Positions 29,401 through 37,850 of a stretch of DNA of 64,000 nucleotides are shown piece by piece (position 1 is the first letter of the stretch; every line of letters begins with the position of its first letter). The notes under the pieces were generated by a model. That model was not told where the DNA came from, ran no database searches, and saw nothing but the letters and a program-made list of their open reading frames with translations. Location: assembly GCA_023091735.1 (NCBI GenBank), contig JALKBU010000151.1:1-64000 (forward strand), written 5' to 3'. The DNA comes from Trichomonas tenax (taxonomy: Eukaryota > Parabasalia > Trichomonadida > Trichomonadidae). The position numbers and the translations under genes were made by a program.

Positions 29401-32236
29401 CATGAGCAGCAATCTTTCCAATTGGTTCTTGAATATTGACAGTTAAGTCTGTGAGATGTTCAACTTTAAGCTCATAGTTAATTGCACAGTCTGAAGTGTT
29501 GTGGATGGCAAATGTTGAATTTGCTGATTGCGAGAATCTCTTTGGACCAAAATCAACTGTTTTTGGAAAAACATCGAATGTGATTAAATCAGAGGCACCT
29601 TTAAGTGTTACGATGTAGTCAGGACCACCTTCTACATGACATATTGCTTCACATTCAACAAGTTCACTACGCGCAGTGAATGTAAAATATTCTTTTGCTA
29701 TTTCGTTAGGATTCAATGTTCCTCTGATTGGATATATATCGAAATCATCATTCTTATCATTGAGAGTCCATTCAAATATAACAGGAAGAACGCTATTATT
29801 TGTAACAAGGATTTCATGTGATAGTTCTGTATTCTTAAGCAAAACACCAAAATCAACAAACTTTTCAGAAAACACAAGATTTGGAAACTGATATTCAGCA
29901 GTCGCAAAGAAACCAAACTTCTTTGTGTGCCTCATATCAAAAAGAATCTTTTGTTTGATGACATTTGAAAAGTAATCGAGCTTTTGGTCTGCATTGAATG
30001 TTACAATAATATCCTCCTGTGATTCTGGTTCCATATGGAAATTAATTTTCGAAAGACTAAACGGATCTTTCGGTATTGCGACGAAATCAACTGGATATTT
30101 TGCTGTGTTAATTATTTTAACGATCTGTGACTGCTTAGGAAGGAGATTAGATTTAGGGCTTTCTCCTTTTCCTGTACGCTCTTCTTCAGCATAATCGTGT
30201 GAATGAGTGTAAACAATTTCGCGAGGTGAAAATTGAAGTTTCGGATGATTGAATTCTCCTATTATTTCAGGAGAAAACATTACGACACGCATCGGACCTA
30301 TTGAAGCATGGCACTGACAATGACATTCAAAAGGTGTCGGGGTATTACATTGAAGTGTCATTACATAATCGTAAGGAATATTTGGTTCCAAATCTTGCAT
30401 CTGAGGAGTTACAGTAAATGAAACTTCTGTTCCTTCGGGTGTTTTTGGTTTCTGGCATATAAACATAACTGTACACCATCTCAATCCTTGATTTGTAATT
30501 GTGAATGGAATAACATGTGGATGCTCTGTTATAATTGAACCAACTTCGATTTTATCGAAATCAATCGAAGGAACAATAGGAACACCAATACCAGTAGCTT
30601 TGACAGGAACGACGACATGAGGAATATCTTTAATATTGACGATGAATGCGGTCTCGAATTTTCCTGCATCAACAAGATATATATTGATTTCGACATCAAG
30701 TGTTTCACCTGGTTTAATTACAGCTTCAGTAGGAACAACTGAAAACATTTCGTGTGTGATTTCTCCAGTGTAGAATGCTTCAATAGATGAATTATTTTTA
30801 AGTGATACAATTCTCTTCTCTTCCTTCAAAACAGGAACTTTTGCAAAGTCGACTTTTCTTGTTGAAAACTCAATTTCAGGACCAACAGCTACAGCTTTAA
30901 TATAGACCGGAATAAGAATTTCAGTTCCCAGCAAGTGAATATTAAAGAATGTATCAAGTACTCCTAACTCATTTGCTGTAACAGAGATTAAAAAATCGAC
31001 TTCTGAATTTGGCGGAATATCACCACCAGAAAGTATTGGCTCGATTGCACATTGCCTCCCAGCAAGTCCGGTTGGAGGTAAGAATTCGTAATTTGTTTGA
31101 ATCAGAGATGAATTTTTCATCTTCATCGAGACAATATTCTGTGAATGAATAAAAATCGCTCCTAATGAAAATTCGTTTGGTGTAATTTCTATTTGTGGTG
31201 CAACTATATCTGCAATTATAGGAATAGTAATGAGATTCATTCCAAAGTTATCAATATCAAGAACTAAATCCTTTCTAATTATCTTTGGAGAGCTCGGCAT
31301 TAACTCAACAGTAATGAATGTTTTTGAAAAAGGCTCAGCGACACCACCAGCAGGAATTATACTAAACTCTCTATCAGCGAATGACCCATCCTCTGGCACA
31401 CGCCAATTGAATGTAAAAGGTATCTCTGAATGGTTTTGTAGTTCGAATTTTTGCGTTGTTATTGTGCCGCATGCGACACGGCCGAATTCTAATATTGTTA
31501 CATTTGTGAGGAATTTAGGACCGATGATGCGTCCAAAAAGCGAAATCGATGGATTTGACTTTGGATTGCCCGTGATTTTTGCTGTGAAAACTTCGTTAAT
31601 GACAGCAACATGGCCAGCAGTGAATAAAATGTGTATTTTTGTTGATTCACCAACTGGCACTGTTGCGTGCGATGGAATGAACTCGTATTTAATGCCGCCA
31701 ACTTCTCTGTTTTCGATTTGAAATTCGCATGGTATTTGACCAGTGTTTTTTATCTCAATTTCATACTCCAGAATGCTTCCAAGCTCCACAGTTCCTATGT
31801 TAATACCAGAAATATTGAACTTTGCAATAGCAGGAAGGGCTAATCCGCGAAGATTTAGCTGATGGCGCTCTTTAAATCGATCAACATACAGCGTAGGAGT
31901 TGCAGAAAACGGTCCTGGAGTGTTTGGATGAAACAAAGCTACGATTGTCACGAATCTTTTTGGCCATAATATTCCTGATGCTGGTAAAAATTCGAAATTT
32001 TCGTTTTTAAATATCAAAGATTCGTTTTTCTTGCGTTTATCATCAATTCCGTCGATGTTTTCTCGAATCATATATGATTTTTCGTCAGTAACGGAGTTAA
32101 ATTTTCGAAATTCGAACGTAATTTGCTCAGAACTGTCATTAAACAGTTGAAAAGCGTACCGATTGGTTGTTGTGATGTATGCGTTCGGGAAAGTAAGCGA
32201 AGAAGGCTCAACACGGACCTGAGGCTTCTTCCGCAT
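23408..32236 (-). CDS. HYDIN: HYDIN homologue, axonemal central-pair giant protein
   Basis: A 2942-residue protein of the central-apparatus C2b projection, needed for flagellar beating. It is built of many ASH/MSP immunoglobulin-like domains with repeats such as 'F.I.P..G.I.P.....V...F.P'. The diagnostic feature is an inserted adenylate-kinase-like domain. At about residue 1310 the P-loop GTKLSGKTS is followed by the ADK-like segment FIIDGLNGFPEG, matching the Hydin ADK domain. A long Lys/Glu/Ser-rich linker follows (about 1445-1605). More ASH domains then continue to the C-terminus. Animal HYDIN is about 5100 residues; this one is shorter but has the same order of ASH block, ADK, charged linker and ASH block. 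The start at ATG 32236 is followed by a basic leader. No frameshift is visible across 8.8 kb. It confirms a motile flagellate. Confidence 0.92.
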   Translation of the reverse strand: MRKKPQVRVEPSSLTFPNAYITTTNRYAFQLFNDSSEQITFEFRKFNSVTDEKSYMIRENIDGIDDKRKKNESLIFKNENFEFLPASGILWPKRFVTIVALFHPNTPGPFSATPTLYVDRFKERHQLNLRGLALPAIAKFNISGINIGTVELGSILEYEIEIKNTGQIPCEFQIENREVGGIKYEFIPSHATVPVGESTKIHILFTAGHVAVINEVFTAKITGNPKSNPSISLFGRIIGPKFLTNVTILEFGRVACGTITTQKFELQNHSEIPFTFNWRVPEDGSFADREFSIIPAGGVAEPFSKTFITVELMPSSPKIIRKDLVLDIDNFGMNLITIPIIADIVAPQIEITPNEFSLGAIFIHSQNIVSMKMKNSSLIQTNYEFLPPTGLAGRQCAIEPILSGGDIPPNSEVDFLISVTANELGVLDTFFNIHLLGTEILIPVYIKAVAVGPEIEFSTRKVDFAKVPVLKEEKRIVSLKNNSSIEAFYTGEITHEMFSVVPTEAVIKPGETLDVEINIYLVDAGKFETAFIVNIKDIPHVVVPVKATGIGVPIVPSIDFDKIEVGSIITEHPHVIPFTITNQGLRWCTVMFICQKPKTPEGTEVSFTVTPQMQDLEPNIPYDYVMTLQCNTPTPFECHCQCHASIGPMRVVMFSPEIIGEFNHPKLQFSPREIVYTHSHDYAEEERTGKGESPKSNLLPKQSQIVKIINTAKYPVDFVAIPKDPFSLSKINFHMEPESQEDIIVTFNADQKLDYFSNVIKQKILFDMRHTKKFGFFATAEYQFPNLVFSEKFVDFGVLLKNTELSHEILVTNNSVLPVIFEWTLNDKNDDFDIYPIRGTLNPNEIAKEYFTFTARSELVECEAICHVEGGPDYIVTLKGASDLITFDVFPKTVDFGPKRFSQSANSTFAIHNTSDCAINYELKVEHLTDLTVNIQEPIGKIAAHEKKTIPFNVKASHPDNYKERIIVCVGGVQEEFVDILLNAQFDNIQIEDKDNSLEISKTFNEFLSSRSMESTKQKTPFITETYEVDMGRIVLGDKREKELKIKSKSLCPIKCKVNTVNFEETGFSIDPMNFTLDPQGETNLKILFDTAKRTKLTEQIQLIANLQMSDGVQTQIAIKADLVLPEFEVSLANMNFENVIVGQWRSISFQVRNKNEISCMFTIANTNAVFASNPAKALIKAKSFANFDITFTPKESKPYDHVLRVEADHSDKPVELPVKGIGERIIIEFDPPALRVPTIQPFSSASESEVKIINKSRHHIEIFSYQFDFKNYAKLRMSTTNLSTLETINESDSDDSPQSQRFVPCIIVHGTKLSGKTSVSKYISEKYQLPILTLNDVWGSIKSDAGADYIAAFSSYFDDPKYDDGFIIDGLNGFPEGNNDALIQKVIKTKAAFEDLYKNPFIDFQHETFTAAERSLSFILAGLNGQHVFLIALQMPEETYPSRVEAVENEEKKQKEQAHQERKMELINMNDEEYQALSPKDQEAADKRRKASRDRVIKKVHEAEEEKRLKEEKDKKRKKKSTSGHSSSHRSHSTSSKNKKSSHDKDQSPEKTDTKEEAKDDKKDEKEDSRKAKKEKKEREKKEKKEKELQKKLETESAPKEHKKRKIAVVPSDPLILEAVSFQFTLGSIASMVEKPNDSFCVINPTSVVGAEAAFIQNVCLQHINTLMIYVDNTFKYIYESIDKFLPDFEALESSIYKTFLPHTKKGISKKNIPPKISERPLYFKVTSDDPIIEPPQQSPRRSGRSSRKSKSREPPIYPFLDEINLSDYTPRWKIDPEESKVITVSFNTNLIGEYNQNLYFGLVSTKADILKLPVTGFCIMPEIAREPEAIFTKVIPKKTKKTSEAFCIKDNTYYFGMLLITKEKPAKNSIPPYKSVLKIKNISEFNAEISTGIIDCQNKAPWQVEVASPLVKPNETTTITVGIYPNATDVFNMTLLITVKDNPIPMKFSFNAEASQPTVALSTNGLDFGRILTKASIELPITITNNSQVPVMWSLKHNTMPAPPFTMSKTEDTIPPKLSQEINVGFTSPKAVVAKKQFIFEMQAPDKSKQYGTQVLNVQGEAFDSSFDLQYPPKTTSLVFGTLKVGQSKSVTINLRSRSKYPAQYNITIVKQIEQFLKVAPPNAPIPIGDKVTPLVFTLCANKTVAYNNFKIGTIVVTDSTTNVQCFKTDIMMQAQTIYNTYEIAPSVDFGPIQVSTNNTRTLTLKNTGPFPMEYNLAWKPDPPPVKIVKGKEVVAKLPPTPKPKMRKGQGMQLQIGAFVICPCQGTIQPGASVNISVELQSNQVGHISSIATIKASDTDAAKPAVNEVEFKADIISPALFNSDYEPIFAGTNFCLRNDIIKNNVTAFLEDEHMLHFAPSMIGQKQVVIMHVINPTPIQVTADVTLKPKTKSGMATFPFDVSSKQISVDANGSVDLSISYTPNTEGSFIGYFECIARGSVDPKGSMLKFVVEGVAALPAITADKSKNIPLGRVLVGSTRERAVAVKNEGLIPATFTILQKVAPCFALKETETEVTLAPGRQILLTSIFTPQKVQRYSFEVNLNVPDNPKCTHSFVFAGEGFLDDLIFEGDSAFSEDSDISFANTVIGRKADSLFLVRNISSTDVRFVLPQHHDFSFSPRVVQLLAGHQIRVDMSFFSDKPVKHQGVKLPVSWMKLEQCSGDWDDSANQKNKSMNIAEPPFKILGQKQKELYLRVTATADVIKYTIDTQSIDFSPTLMYESRSVEVRLTNTSSIRLEYTWELQRFNALRTDYATTRKPCFRVIPQQGTVDGGKTTVFKIVFAPEEVDDFTAEFMCKIPFLVGQAPVLSMNGISRRPLCHFDVDVSDYLTRRHPAYIDNPLPEDIQVIELYSKSVGNKTIKKFDVINPTSMPYEVNWKCEDESNTAIQCQMSAALISAGRRYSFAFSYLPTSVRTVESMWLFSIPVHNISRHILFVGRIMPE

Positions 32237-32777
32237 CTTTTTTTAAACTGAAATGTAACGAGTTTATTCTTGATACTTTGTGACTACAATATACATCAAA
32301 TTATCTAGATATTTTATGCGTAAAATCTCTCCAAATCAATACATATCACAAAATATTATGATGCAGCACAAAATAATCACTAATATTCCTGAAAACACAC
32401 CACTATGATATTTTATCACTATACATTAAACTCTCATAACTCATTCCCTTAGATTCTATATTTAATAGAATTTATTCAAAATGCGTGTAATTCTCATATT
32501 GATGTCTTGTCTATATACTATGATCTGCTCATTCAAATAGCCTTTATTTTGTTGATTTTTATAATCTTTGAATGAAATTACTAATCATCAAAAAAGACAG
32601 CAGCCTCTTAGATCCACAATTAGAGTTTTATGGCATCCCACACAATAGAATTTCTACATATTAATATAATTTCATATTTTAAAATATATTTTAACAAAAG
32701 TAATAGGTTGAAGCATTTTTAATGAATAGTGTACATTTTACCTAGAAGAAAATAGGATAAACTAAAATTATTTTCTT
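32237..32777. other. Intergenic region
   Basis: 541 bases of AT-rich DNA upstream of HYDIN and downstream of the fossil gene. TCAGTTT lies close before the HYDIN ATG (with a G at +2, not a match to TCAYWW). Nothing else is recognised. Confidence 0.4.
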
Positions 32778-33230
32778 TCAATTTATTTTGAAAGTTTCTT
32801 TAACAAATTGATCTCTATAATTTAAGTAGTAGACATTCCTTTCTTTATAAGAAAGCGCATTATACTGATCTTCAGCTTGTTGTTCAGATAACTCTTGATG
32901 TTCAGCAGTATAAATTTCAAGTGCCCTTCTATTGAATTCTGTTGAAAGTATTCCGGTCAGTTCAGTTAATTAATTGTGTAATTTTTGAATTTTATCCTGC
33001 ATTTCTTTCTTTTGTTCAGGAGTTACTTTGATCAGTAGATTATTGTCTATCAAAAACTTTTTATTATGATCATCGTCTTTTGCGAAAAATTGGTTCACTA
33101 CATCATTTAATCCATGATAACCCTCATATTAATCATATTCCATCAAATGATCATGAGCAAGGATCTCCTTCTTTTTAAGGAGTTTCGCAATATTCATAAA
33201 TTTCGCGTTTAGTCCATAAATAAATGTCAT
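32778..33230 (-). pseudogene. Fossil gene of about 150 codons with two in-frame stops
   Basis: On the minus strand a single frame runs from ATG 33230 to TGA 32778 with coding-like composition, interrupted only by TAA at 33129-33131 (codon 34) and TAA at 32970-32972 (codon 87). No frameshift is needed, so it is a recent inactivation or a gene whose stops are suppressed. The last third reads like charged helices (AEDQYNALSYKERNVYYLNY), which weakly recall the C-terminal helix of an HMG box; I do not assign a family. An initiator TCATTTT (33233-33239) sits 7 bases before the ATG, so the promoter is intact. It is divergent from the bromodomain-ET gene. Confidence 0.6.
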
Positions 33231-33232
33231 GA

Positions 33233-33239
33233 AAAATGA
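33233..33239 (-). promoter_or_regulatory. Initiator preserved in front of a fossil gene
   Basis: Minus-strand TCATTTT, presumed first transcribed base at 33237, 7 bases before ATG 33230. Confidence 0.5.
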
Positions 33240-33263
33240 AAAAAAATTGTAGTCAAAAAACAT

Positions 33264-34088
33264 ATGACAAAAATATTTTGTGTAATTTTGAATTTGACAA
33301 AAATATTTATGAATGAATTTGAGAGAAAAAATACATATAAAATTACGACGCAGCTAATGCAATATAAAATATCCGGTGTATTTAGCGAACCTATTGATCT
33401 TACACGTCCCGATTTTGCTGATTACGCAAAATATATTAAAGAACCAATGGATCTATTGACAATTCGAAAGAAAATCGAGTCAAACGGGTATGCTAGTGCC
33501 GATCAATGGAAATACGATGTTGATTTAGTATTTAATAATGCTTTATCTTATTATCCAAAAGTTCACATTTTGCACACTCTTGCAGAGCAAATGAAAATAT
33601 GGTTTTATACTCTGCTAGATAAATATCCGATTTATCCGGTAAAATGGCAAGAAGCATTAGAAAAAGCCTCATATTCTTACTTCAAAATACTTATCAACTC
33701 TAAATCTTGTAAAGCTAATTTCCCACAAAGAATTGCAGAAATAATAAACCCAACAGATGAGTACCAGCCACCTTCTGTTGAAGATATTCCTCAAAGAAAG
33801 CCAGCACGTAAAGTTGAGCCACCACCAGTTGAAGAACCACCACCCCCTCCTCGAAAAATTATTAAAGAAACAATGCCAGTCAATAATCAGCCACTTACTG
33901 AAGTTCAGAAAACGAAATTAATTAAAAAGATTAGAGAAATCACCGATGAAGCAAACCTCGTCGCCGTTCTATCACTACTACAGGCAAAAGAACCTGCTCT
34001 AGGAATTACAGAGAATTCCGTGATTTCACTAAATCAAATCCAAACATCAACTCTTAGGGAGTTGAGAACACTGGTTCGCTCATTTTGA
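33264..34088 (+). CDS. Bromodomain plus ET-domain protein (BET-like)
   Basis: A reduced BET protein. The bromodomain (about 17-115) contains the ZA segment ending KEPMDLLTIRKKI and WKYDVDLVFNNALSY, with the acetyl-lysine Asn replaced or shifted within NNALSYY. A proline-rich linker (about 165-205, PPPVEEPPPPP) leads to an extra-terminal (ET) region at about 213-274. This reads LTEVQKTKLIKKIREITDEANLVAVLSLLQ...LNQIQTSTLRELRTLV, the NET-fold pattern. Animal BET proteins have two bromodomains and an ET; here there is one of each. The start at 33264 is the first ATG, but ATG 33309 (MNEFERK) looks more natural because the residues before it are hydrophobic and intergenic-like. Its role would be reading acetylated histones and recruiting partners through ET. 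The gene is convergent with the membrane-protein gene. Confidence 0.85.
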   Translation: MTKIFCVILNLTKIFMNEFERKNTYKITTQLMQYKISGVFSEPIDLTRPDFADYAKYIKEPMDLLTIRKKIESNGYASADQWKYDVDLVFNNALSYYPKVHILHTLAEQMKIWFYTLLDKYPIYPVKWQEALEKASYSYFKILINSKSCKANFPQRIAEIINPTDEYQPPSVEDIPQRKPARKVEPPPVEEPPPPPRKIIKETMPVNNQPLTEVQKTKLIKKIREITDEANLVAVLSLLQAKEPALGITENSVISLNQIQTSTLRELRTLVRSF

Positions 34089-34350
34089 GTGTCTATCTTA
34101 ATCAATTTATATTTTATATTTTCAATTGAAAAATGAACTTATATTAGTTTAGCCTTGTATGATATACTTTAAAATAAATCGAATTGTACGTAATATTTAA
34201 ATGAACTCAATGATTGCATTTAAATTCGTAAATTTCACCATAGAATTGGTAAAGAAGTAAAAGATGATAATAATTGAATGTGTATAATAGATATGCAATG
34301 AGATGACTTGGTAAAAAGAAATACTTTTGAAATAATGATAAGATCTCTAT

Positions 34351-34917
34351 TTAATTACTAACATTTACATGGAATTTGTCATAAAGCGTTCTAAAAAGGA
34401 ATATAAAGAATATAAATACGAGGTTTGAAAACAATAAACCAAATATAAATTTAAATAGATTCCATATCAAAATGAGAATGGAAACTACTACTAGAGCCCG
34501 AATTCCAGAATAGAATTGCATAACTCTTGAGGTGTAAACTTTCATAGGATAATATATAAATCCTTGATTTGTAATCGCGACTATTGTTGCAACAAATTCA
34601 TCATTTTTGAATCGTTTTGTATGCGTTGAATTTCGTTCTATAGGAAATGGTGAGTATTCAACAAAATTGAAAAACAATTTAAAGCCAATGATTCGAAATA
34701 CAGGGTAAACAACGAAGCTTATAACTAACAAAATGATAATACCGATGAATGATCTTGAAAGAAAGTAGATTATTAATATGCATAAATTAAATAATGCAAA
34801 AAGGACAAACAAAGAGAGCTTTCGATCACCAAATAGGATTTTCTGTAGTCCATCTGTAAAATCCTGATGAACTGAAACGTATTCTAACAGCACAGAGACA
34901 TTGAATAAATCACTCAT
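34351..34917 (-). CDS. Four-helix membrane protein, reticulon-like layout
   Basis: About 188 residues. A short cytosolic N-terminus (MSDLFNVSVLLEYVSVHQDF) leads to two adjacent hydrophobic helices (about 34-77). A soluble stretch of about 60 residues follows (around 80-140), then a second pair of hydrophobic helices (about 140-178) and a short tail. Two hairpins separated by a polar loop is the layout of reticulon, REEP and ARL6IP1-type ER-shaping proteins, but no family signature is clear, so this is only a structural analogy. The open frame extends to ATG 35016, but the added residues are Cys/Phe-rich and a GGCATGTAAA motif lies between the two ATGs, so I prefer 34917. It is convergent with the BET-like gene. 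Confidence 0.65.
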   Translation of the reverse strand: MSDLFNVSVLLEYVSVHQDFTDGLQKILFGDRKLSLFVLFALFNLCILIIYFLSRSFIGIIILLVISFVVYPVFRIIGFKLFFNFVEYSPFPIERNSTHTKRFKNDEFVATIVAITNQGFIYYPMKVYTSRVMQFYSGIRALVVVSILILIWNLFKFIFGLLFSNLVFIFFIFLFRTLYDKFHVNVSN

Positions 34918-36504
34918 TGTTAATTTTAAATAGACAAAAAGTGGAAAAAATTTTGGGCATGTAAATTTTTTAAGGGACAGTGAACTAACCTTATTGATGT
35001 AAACTACACAAAGCATGCTTATAAAAGTTACTTTTTCTCAAGATACAAAAATATTTCTCGTAGCCATTTTTCATGCATACTTTCCCCTATAATATCTCAA
35101 GTGAATGAGCGCCTCAGATCCGGAAAATAAGACTTTTGATGAAAAAATGAGTATTTTTATCACTTTTTTCCTTTGTATCGTCGCTTGAAAATTTCTCAGG
35201 ATCTAACGTTCAAAAAAGCTTAATTTGTTCAAAATCCATATTACAACATGTTCTTGATAGTAATTCTGGAAGAAAATTTTGAACTCAAAAACCACTAGAA
35301 AATCTTTCTCCAAATATGAAATCAGCATAGCATTTAAATGCTTTTATACAAAGAATTAGTGGAAAATGCTATGAATTCGAGGAATTTTATAATTACGAAG
35401 CTAATCTTTATTGCCTTTCACTGATAAACATGTGAATCCGTGATCAGTAGCTATAATGTGAGCTTTGGATTCGCTCAAAAATGACAGAAATGTGCAATTA
35501 TATATATTCGATATTTATAAATACATCAATATTTCGATCAAATTTATTCATGTGTGTGTACTTACCAGTGGTGCAAAACACTTGTGTGCATTCAAATAAA
35601 TGAACTGTAAATGAATATTTTGTTGAGAAAGAAAATATAAGTCAATAAACAGTTTAAGTTTAAAATTATAATTACAATGACATGGTAAATACAATACATA
35701 CAAGAATATTTTATTTTAGGACATAAAATTATATTATTGATGTAATTCATCATTCGTTTTATCCATTGTTGGAATCGCAGGAATAACATATAGAACTGGT
35801 AATAGGGCTGGAAATGAAGTGGAGTGAGAACTCGTTGATGTTTGTTTGAATGGATGAGTGTTATTTGATGCAGATGCGACTGGATTTGGCCTTGACAATT
35901 CAGCTCCATTTGATGATGAACAAGATATCGTCTAGATGAATGAAAGCATGATGTCGTTTAGATGAAAGAAAGCTTGATGTCGTATAGAAGAGTGAAAGTT
36001 TGTTGTTGTCGACAAATATTAATAAACATTTATGCGAGTGATATTAAATACCGCATAGGGTAGGTTATATATGATATTAAATATTAGCCCTGTAGAAACT
36101 CTAAAACGATTTTGCTATCATATAACAAAAATCAAACATTGAACTACAAAGCCAATAACAATGTAACATGTACTTGAATTAATATCTAAGGGATGAATCA
36201 AAATATTCAAATCATTTCTAAAAATAGTCATGTTTTTTTTTTTTTTGATATTGAAAGAGGCGAGAATTGTGCATTATTTGCGTAGCTCCTCTTTTAGTGT
36301 GGCTCTATGTTCTGACCAGTTTGATATTAATCTTAAAAAATGTTGTCGAGTCATAGTGTATTCTGTCATACATAGATAGCACTGATGAATAGATATATTA
36401 GGCTTCTGAGAGCAGAAGGCTTGTGTATATCTTTCCCCCATCAAATTTTATTTGGCCGAAAAATTAAAAAGTGAAGATATCTCCAGCGTTATTCTTATAT
36501 CTGA
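34918..36504. other. Non-coding block upstream of the membrane protein
   Basis: 1.6 kb of AT-rich DNA. A Ser/Thr/Pro-rich frame on the minus strand (about 35742-35930, ending TNDELHQ) has a coding-like composition but no start or domain and may be a gene fragment. Next to it lie 26-base tandem repeats (35925-36002). No complete gene was found. Confidence 0.5.
35925..36002. repeat. Three 26-base tandem repeats
   Basis: Units at 35925-35950, 35951-35976 and 35977-36002 share ATRTCGT.TAGA.GA then TGAAAG..TG, differing at several positions. The period is not a multiple of three, so they are not coding repeats. Confidence 0.75.
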
Positions 36505-36534
36505 AATTACCCAGTTTCACAATACTTTAGCCAC
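36505..36534 (+). repeat. 30-base inverted repeat, left arm
   Basis: Begins AATTACCCAGTTTCACAATA and ends CTTTAGCCAC; identical as reverse complement to 37821-37850. Confidence 0.85.
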
Positions 36535-37847
36535 CCCCTGCCTTTTTGGGTATTTACATGTCAAATTGTCTGATTCATTTTTTAATGGATGGTTCAACGC
36601 TGTTTACCCCAAACTCATATGTAAACTGCTAGCTGAGGCTTTTCCGCATGAATTAAGGCATACCATGCAATACATGAGTACCAATAAACTTCAAAAAATC
36701 AGCTCATAAATTACGTAATTTCTTCATATCTCACAAATTGATACGATGATCATTAATTTTGACTTCAAGTTCTCCAAATAAATTGTATACACTATTCACT
36801 TCTGTAATAAAAATATTATCATACCGTTAACAATTTTAGGTCCAAAATTATTCAATCACGAAAAACAATAATTTCTCATATTTGAGTGTATAATCGCAAA
36901 ATACAGGCAAATTCTAGCACATCCATACACAGAACATCAATCAAATCCAACAAAGCGTTAAAATTTTACTGATGATTTTCACAAAATAATGATGATTACG
37001 CTTATTCATGTAAATTTAATTCTCTCATTGTTATTAGTATCATACAATGAATCATCTCCTTAATTTTAACTACTAAAGCAATATATAAATAAATTATCAT
37101 ATCAGATCTTAGTAAAAACTTTAATGTAATTCATTGGATGTATTTGAAATTAAATATTTTCATAATGTGGAACATTTTCACTATGTAATACTCCTTAATC
37201 TAACGTTTTTCAAAAATGAATGAAAAAAATTGAAAATGTCTATTTTAACGATTTGCTCAATCAGTATTCATTATGTAATAATTATAAAATCCAATTTATT
37301 ATTCAGATTTCATTTTTTCCCTCTTAAATGTTTAAAAAAAAGTAAATCTTTTGTTTTCGTCAAAGAAATTTTTCTGCATATTTGAGTCATTCTAACTAAT
37401 AATATAAATTGTATCCACTAACTATAGAAAAATGATATTCAATTAATAGCATGATAAATGAACTAATAATAAATTTCAATATATAATTTTCCTGCCGGAT
37501 GAGCAGGATATTGTATTTTTTGACATCACTATACCATGTATATCTTATATATAATGCATTTCATGGAATTTAAAATATATTTTTTTTTCGACAAAAAGAA
37601 AAAAATAAAAAGGTTTTCAAGGAGTCGAACCAATGGTATATATAACATTTGGCCTTAACTAAACCATTGCACCACAATTTAACATTCATCATTTTTATTC
37701 AATGGTGACACTAAAAATCTTGTTTACAGAAAGGTGACTCAAAAAAGGGAAAAACGCACCAGCGATCTTATGAACCACCAAATATTAATCAAAATTCCCG
37801 ACACCCCCTGATTTAGACCTGTGGCTAAAGTATTGTGAAACTGGGTA
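36508..37847. mobile_element. Possible Tc1/mariner-type remnant with TA flanks
   Basis: A perfect 30-base inverted repeat bounds this block: 36505-36534 and 37821-37850. Taking the TA inside it as the target duplication, each end reads TA then CCCAGTTTCACAATACTTTA and GCCAC, giving a 1336-bp element with 25-base ends, flanked by TA. Tc1/mariner elements in trichomonads are about 1.3 kb with TA targets, so size and ends agree. I find no transposase frame; the interior is AT-rich and includes a degenerate tRNA-like sequence, so at best this is a dead or deletion derivative. An alternative is a chance pair of copies of a short dispersed repeat. Confidence 0.5.
37613..37676 (-). other. Degenerate tRNA-like sequence
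   Basis: On the minus strand a promoter A-box-like TGGTGCAATGGTTTAG is followed, at tRNA-like spacing, by an exact B-box GGTTCGACTCC, an ACC end and a T run that would stop RNA polymerase III. The cloverleaf is damaged: the T stem keeps only two pairs, the variable loop is missing and the acceptor ends do not pair. An anticodon stem AATG/CATT with a T-A rich loop can be drawn. It is therefore a tRNA pseudogene or tRNA-derived repeat, not a functional tRNA. Confidence 0.4.
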
Positions 37848-37850
37848 ATT
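37821..37850 (-). repeat. 30-base inverted repeat, right arm
   Basis: On the plus strand begins GTGGCTAAAGTATTGTGAAA and ends CTGGGTAATT; exact inverted partner of 36505-36534. Confidence 0.85.

Noticed and set aside
36452..36709. 85-codon open frame overlapping the left end of the possible Tc1/mariner-type element
   Set aside because: Begins at TTG, spans the inverted repeat, no similarity to any transposase motif.
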